Source: SHVO01 sp964576515 (GTDB lineage Bacteria; Pseudomonadota; Alphaproteobacteria; Rhodospirillales; Rhodospirillaceae). From it: a DNA stretch of 64,000 nt. Positions 60,260 to 64,000 of the stretch are shown piece after piece. The notes under the pieces were generated by a model. The model did not search any database. It was given only the letters and a program-made list of their open reading frames with translations, and had not been told where the DNA came from. The stretch is from the NCBI GenBank assembly GCA_964576515.1, contig CAZNUW010000005.1, positions 200,833 through 264,832 on the forward strand, in the 5' to 3' direction. The position numbers and the translations under genes are program-made. The stretch's first letter is position 1; each line of letters starts with the position of its first letter.

Positions 60260-61834
60260 ATGGTGGATCAGTACCAAAATGACTGGCAGAGGAGTGATTT
60301 CGAACCGAGTAAACCAGTGCGTGCGGCTGAGTACGTCCGCATGTCGACCGAGCACCAGAAGTACTCGACGGAGAATCAGGGCGACATCATTCGGCAGTAT
60401 GCTGAGCGCCGTGGAATAGAGATTGTCCGAACGTATGCAGACGCGGGAAAGAGCGGCCTGCGACTAGACGGGCGAGATGCTCTCAAACAGCTCATCGCCG
60501 ACGTCCAGTCCGGCACAGCGGACTTCACAACAATTCTTGTCTACGACGTAAGCCGCTGGGGTCGCTTCCAGGATGCGGACGAGAGCGCTTACTACGAGTA
60601 CATCTGCAAACGCGCCGGTATAACGGTTCAGTATTGCGCTGAGCAGTTTGAAAATGACGGCAGTCCCGTTTCCACCATCGTCAAGGGCGTCAAACGGGCG
60701 ATGGCTGGAGAGTATAGCCGGGAGCTCTCAGCGAAGGTCTTTACAGGCCAGTGCCGCCTTATTGAGATGGGATACAGGCAGGGTGGGCCACCAGGGTACG
60801 GGCTACGCCGACGCCTGATTGACCAGACCGGAGCGGCAAAGGCCGAACTTGCGCGCGGCGAGCAAAAGAGTCTCCAGACCGATCGCGTCGTCCTCGTCCA
60901 CGGGCCCGCAGAGGAAATTGAAATCGTTCGTTGGATCTATCAGCAGTTCCTCGACCACAGCGCCTCGGAACGCGAGATCGCAGACGCCTTGAATGCTCGG
61001 GGCATTAAGACCGACCTCGGCCGATCCTGGACTCGTGGCACGATCCATCAAATTCTGATCAACGAAAAGTACGTCGGGAACAACGTCTGGAATCGGGTCT
61101 CCTTTAAGCTCAAGAAGAAGCGAGTCCGGAACAAACCCGACATGTGGCTCCGGGCGGAAGGTGTATTTGAACCAATCGTCGACAGGACGATGTTTGATGC
61201 CGCGCAAGTCATTATTCGCGAACGCTCCCGGAAGCTAAGCAATGAAGAGATGCTAAGTGGGCTGCAAGATCTTTTGCAGGCCCATGGCTATCTATCCGGC
61301 TTGGTTATCGACGAACGAGATCAGCTGCCGTCCAGCAGCGCATATGCTGGGCGGTTTGGAAGCTTGCTGCGTGCCTACGAGCTCATCGGTTACGTGCCGG
61401 ATCGAGACTATCGCTACGTAGAGATAAACAAGAAGCTCCGGAAGCTGCACCCGGACGTCATGACCACCGTGATAGCTGCGATTGAACAGATCGGCGGTAC
61501 GGTTGCACGAGACAGCGAAACTGACCTGCTCGCCGTCAACGGTGAGTTCACGGCATCTATTGTAGTTGCCCGTTGCGCCGAAACCGCGGCCGGCTCTCTT
61601 CGCTGGCATATCCGCTTTGATACGGAGCTTGCACCCGACATTACCGTCGTGGCGCGGATGGACTCTGCAAACGAGCGCGTTCTCGATTATTACCTCCTCC
61701 CCCGAATTGACATGACCGTGCCGAAGCTGCGGCTCGCGGAGCACAACGGTGTTTCGCTGGATGCCTATCGCTTCGAGACTCTAGACGCACTTTATGAAAT
61801 GGCCGCTCGGGCCACATTGCTGGAGGTCGCATGA
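60260..61834 (+). CDS. Large serine recombinase
   Basis: This encodes 524 aa. Seen: resolvase catalytic domain with AAEYVRMSTEHQ (catalytic Ser29 in YVRMST), LVYDVSRWGRFQDADES and GVKRAMAGEYSRELSAKV; then the recombinase domain (PF07508-like) with NARGIKTDLGRSWTRGTIHQILINEKYVGNNVW. The C-terminal 150-200 residues are not a typical integrase coiled coil and I do not recognise them. Start at 60260, with GGAAGG 5-6 nt upstream; a GTG at 60212 is less likely. Such enzymes integrate, excise or rearrange DNA. Its stop overlaps the ParB-like gene start (ATGA, 61831-61834). Confidence 0.93.
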   Translation: MVDQYQNDWQRSDFEPSKPVRAAEYVRMSTEHQKYSTENQGDIIRQYAERRGIEIVRTYADAGKSGLRLDGRDALKQLIADVQSGTADFTTILVYDVSRWGRFQDADESAYYEYICKRAGITVQYCAEQFENDGSPVSTIVKGVKRAMAGEYSRELSAKVFTGQCRLIEMGYRQGGPPGYGLRRRLIDQTGAAKAELARGEQKSLQTDRVVLVHGPAEEIEIVRWIYQQFLDHSASEREIADALNARGIKTDLGRSWTRGTIHQILINEKYVGNNVWNRVSFKLKKKRVRNKPDMWLRAEGVFEPIVDRTMFDAAQVIIRERSRKLSNEEMLSGLQDLLQAHGYLSGLVIDERDQLPSSSAYAGRFGSLLRAYELIGYVPDRDYRYVEINKKLRKLHPDVMTTVIAAIEQIGGTVARDSETDLLAVNGEFTASIVVARCAETAAGSLRWHIRFDTELAPDITVVARMDSANERVLDYYLLPRIDMTVPKLRLAEHNGVSLDAYRFETLDALYEMAARATLLEVA

Positions 61835-62724
61835 TTCAGGAAGCTGCAGCTCCGAACGTCGAGATGATCGCTGTTGATCAGATCGATGTCATCAACCCCA
61901 GGATCAGAAATAAGAAGACGTTCAAGGAAATCGTCTCCAATATCGCGGCCGTCGGCCTGAAGAAGCCGATCACCGTTAGTCGCGCCAATGGCGCTAAAGG
62001 AGGTCGGTATAATCTCGTTTGTGGTCAAGGCCGGCTAGAGGCATTTCTTACCCTTGGGCAGAAGGAAATCCCCGCGATCGTTGTGGCCGCGGACGATGAG
62101 GATTGCCAAGTTATGAGCCTGGTGGAGAACTGCGCCCGGCGCCAGCACCGGGCCATTGATCTCCTTCATGATATCCGGGGTCTGAAACAGCGCGGCTACT
62201 CTTTGTCGGAAACGGCGCGCAAGACTGGCCTGACCGTAGAATATGTCCGCGGGGTGATCAGGCTCTTGGAGGCCGAGGAGCATCGATTGCTGCGCGCGGT
62301 AGAGTCCGGCCAAATTCCATTGAGTGTCGCCGTTGAGATTGCAGAAGCGGACGATTCTGAAGTCCAGGATGCCTTGCAGCAGGCGTATGAGAAAAAGCAG
62401 CTCCGCGGGAATCGGCTGCTTGTGGCCAGACGGATAATCGAACAACGTCGGAAGCGCGGAAAAGGCCTGCGCAACTTGCCCAACAATAAGGACCGAAGGC
62501 CGATTTCATCGGGAGACCTAATTCGGGCATATCGTGAAAATGCCGACAAAAAACGCCTGCTGGTGCGTAAAGCCGAAGCAACCCGGGATCGCCTGGTCTT
62601 TGCGTCCGAGGCGCTCAAAACGCTCTTTTCAGACGAAAACTTCGTCACTCTCCTGCGCGCTGAGAAGCTGGACACACTGCCGCGCAACATCGCTGAGCGG
62701 CTCCAAATTGCGTCGGAGGCATGA
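61831..62724 (+). CDS. ParB-like protein 1
   Basis: This encodes 297 aa. Seen: a ParB/Srx N-terminal domain with QIDVINPRIRNKKTFKEIVSNI, GLKKPITVSR, LVCGQGRLEAFLTLGQKEIPAIVV (the CTPase-type GxGR box) and ENCARRQHRAIDLLHDI, then an HTH (GYSLSETARKTGLTVEYVRGVIRLL) and a basic tail. ParB proteins bind parS and load around DNA; in this coupled trio the role may instead be target or element control. It follows the recombinase with a 4-nt overlap and precedes the second ParB-like gene by 1 nt. No ParA is present in the window. Confidence 0.9.
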   Translation: MIQEAAAPNVEMIAVDQIDVINPRIRNKKTFKEIVSNIAAVGLKKPITVSRANGAKGGRYNLVCGQGRLEAFLTLGQKEIPAIVVAADDEDCQVMSLVENCARRQHRAIDLLHDIRGLKQRGYSLSETARKTGLTVEYVRGVIRLLEAEEHRLLRAVESGQIPLSVAVEIAEADDSEVQDALQQAYEKKQLRGNRLLVARRIIEQRRKRGKGLRNLPNNKDRRPISSGDLIRAYRENADKKRLLVRKAEATRDRLVFASEALKTLFSDENFVTLLRAEKLDTLPRNIAERLQIASEA

Positions 62725-62725
62725 G

Positions 62726-63625
62726 ATGGCGCGCCCTTCACAGACTTATGCCGTCCGCATGGCCTTCGAGGATGCCGCCTTACGCGTCGCTATCGAAGAT
62801 GTACGGCCACTACGATTGGTCGCCGCGCCCGTAAAGAAGTCGCCAAAGTATATGCAGATTGCCGCGTCCATCCGAGAAGTCGGCATCATCGAGCCGCCGG
62901 TGATCGCGCGCGACCGGACCGAGAAGGGTAAATTTCTGCTCCTAGATGGGCATCTGCGATTTGAGGTCCTAAAGGACATGGGTCAGACGGAGGCTGTGTG
63001 CCTCGTTTCCACGGATGACGAAGCCTTTACCTACAATCGCCGGGTAAGCCGCATTGCGATCGTTCAGGAACACAAGATGATCTTGAAGGCGCTGGAGCGC
63101 GGTGTCTCTGAAGCGCGCCTGGCGAAGGCGCTCAACATCAATATCACAAGCCTCAGAACCAAGCGGCGCCTTCTCGATGGAATATGTCCAGAGGCCATTG
63201 AGCTCCTTAAGGATAAGCACGTTCCTATCAACACTTTTCGTGAACTCAAGCGGCTGGCGCCGATGCGGCAGATCGAGGCTTCCGAGCTGATGGTGGCTAT
63301 GAATCGCTACACTATTAACTATGCGAGATCGCTTGTTGCTGCGACGCCGCAGGATCAGCTTTCTGATCCTGAAAAACCCAAGCAAGTAAAAGGGCTCACA
63401 GACGAGCAGGTCGCGCTGATGGAGCGAGAGTCCGGAAACCTTGAGCGTGAATTCAAAATGGCCGAGCAGTCTTATGGAGCTGACCACCTGGATCTCGTTC
63501 TCGCCAAGGGCTACCTCGGCAAGCTACTCGCGAACGCGCGCGTGGTGCGCTACCTCGCCCAGAACCACCAAGAGATTTTAGCCGAATTCCAGCGGCTCGT
63601 AGATCTAAAGGCCCAGGCGGCGTGA
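62726..63625 (+). CDS. ParB-like protein 2 with RepB C-terminal domain
   Basis: This encodes 299 aa. Seen: a ParB N-terminal domain (KYMQIAASIREVGIIEPPVI, LLDGHLRFEVLKDMG, YNRRVSRIAIVQEHKMILKAL), an HTH segment (GVSEARLAKALNINITSLRTK), then the RepB C-terminal pattern (ICPEAIELLKDKHVPIN...MRQIEASELMVAMNRYT...YARSLVAATPQDQL, PF07506-like). Alphaproteobacterial RepABC plasmids carry a RepB with this tail, but no RepA or RepC is here. The ATG at 62726 lies 1 nt after the ParB1 stop with GGAGGC just upstream. Last gene of the trio. Confidence 0.88.
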   Translation: MARPSQTYAVRMAFEDAALRVAIEDVRPLRLVAAPVKKSPKYMQIAASIREVGIIEPPVIARDRTEKGKFLLLDGHLRFEVLKDMGQTEAVCLVSTDDEAFTYNRRVSRIAIVQEHKMILKALERGVSEARLAKALNINITSLRTKRRLLDGICPEAIELLKDKHVPINTFRELKRLAPMRQIEASELMVAMNRYTINYARSLVAATPQDQLSDPEKPKQVKGLTDEQVALMERESGNLEREFKMAEQSYGADHLDLVLAKGYLGKLLANARVVRYLAQNHQEILAEFQRLVDLKAQAA

Positions 63626-63946
63626 GATCAGGCGCTTCGACAGCCGGCCTTCCGCGGTATGTCAGCGCAGGGGACCCGGACCCGAATAAAGCGCGGGGAC
63701 CACGGGAGAAGCCGCACGAGGGGCGGATCGAGCGTGGTGGTGGGAATGCCGGCGACCCCGTGCAGCGCCCACTAGGATGGTCGCGATCAGATCATCCGGG
63801 GGATGGGGTCATACGGGCGTCATCCCTTCTCGCCTAGCCTGGCGCTTCTGAATCGTGCCACTTTTCCCTTTAGGTGGCCTTGACCATAGGCCGCGCGACA
63901 CTCGCCCCCGTCTGGGATTGAGCTTGTTCCATAGCGTTAGCCACTG
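63626..63946. other. Spacer after the ParB pair
   Basis: 321 bases without a supported gene. A 71-codon frame at 63622-63837 overlaps the ParB2 stop but shows no family features. No clear terminator or tRNA was seen. Confidence 0.55.
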
Positions 63947-64000
63947 TGACCGGCCCCCATTGAGTGGTCCGAGTGGAATGTTAATTCAGCATCGGGTGTT
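63947..64000 (+). mobile_element. Possible left end of an IS3-family element (cut by the window edge)
   Basis: From 63947 the sequence starts TGACCGGCCCCCATT and continues AGTGGTCCGAG, which from memory resembles termini of IS3-family insertion sequences (TGA followed by a C-rich run). Only 54 bases are visible and no transposase is in the window, so this is a weak call. Confidence 0.35.

Noticed and set aside
63622..63837. A 71-codon frame overlapping the ParB2 stop
   Set aside because: Pro/Gly/Arg-rich low-complexity sequence with no family features.

Overview
The window is high-GC DNA, most likely from an alphaproteobacterium. The reasons are the GC-rich codon use, a family of very similar TonB-dependent receptors (TBDRs), and a serine recombinase / ParB / RepB-C-terminal gene trio of a kind common in alphaproteobacterial mobile DNA. 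The species cannot be told from sequence alone. Everything below is read from translated frames, motifs and spacing; no database search was run.

Left part (1-27.2 kb): uptake and envelope. Five paralogous TBDR genes lie on the minus strand: three in tandem (2229-11735) and two in tandem (19446-25492). Each has its own hairpin terminator 26-32 nt after the stop codon. A lipoprotein amidase and a partial HpaI-type aldolase follow the first receptor. Between the two receptor groups are two secreted proteins (one with PF03640-type repeats), a Rid protein lacking the usual arginine, a serine beta-lactamase-like hydrolase, and an operon equivalent to E. coli yjfL-yjfM-yjfC (DUF350, DUF1190, glutathionylspermidine-synthase-like ATP-grasp). 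A solitary DUF1552 protein ends this part.

Centre (27.2-46.4 kb): a polyunsaturated-fatty-acid-type (Pfa) megasynthase operon. In transcription order on the minus strand it reads PPTase, PfaD-like enoylreductase, KS-MAT-ACP-ACP-KR (1750 aa), KS-CLF-AT-DH-DH-PKS-type DH (2450 aa), RsmC-like methyltransferase and rsuA. All junctions are overlaps or a 9-nt gap. A divergently transcribed acyltransferase and a class 3 lipase sit on the plus strand. The divergent promoter holds two 14-bp direct repeats exactly 30 bp apart.

Right-centre (46.4-58.6 kb): a cNMP-gated-type MscS channel, then a phosphonate head-group locus. It contains PEP mutase, phosphonopyruvate decarboxylase and 2-aminoethylphosphonate (AEP) transaminase, a divergent PntC-type cytidylyltransferase, a seven-helix membrane protein, a second HxGH cytidylyltransferase, a phosphoethanolamine-type N-methyltransferase, an LpxH-like metallophosphoesterase and a CDP-alcohol phosphatidyltransferase. 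A second class 3 lipase, paralogous to the first, and an MHS-type MFS transporter close the region. My reading is that Pfa acyl chains and (possibly N-methylated) AEP head groups are made from neighbouring genes, that is, a membrane-lipid remodelling locus that may build phosphonolipids. This is inference.

Right end (58.6-64 kb): lower-GC accessory DNA with dispersed CAGGGA(A/T) motifs, a small HTH protein, a serine recombinase, and two coupled ParB-like genes. A possible IS3-family terminus lies at the edge.
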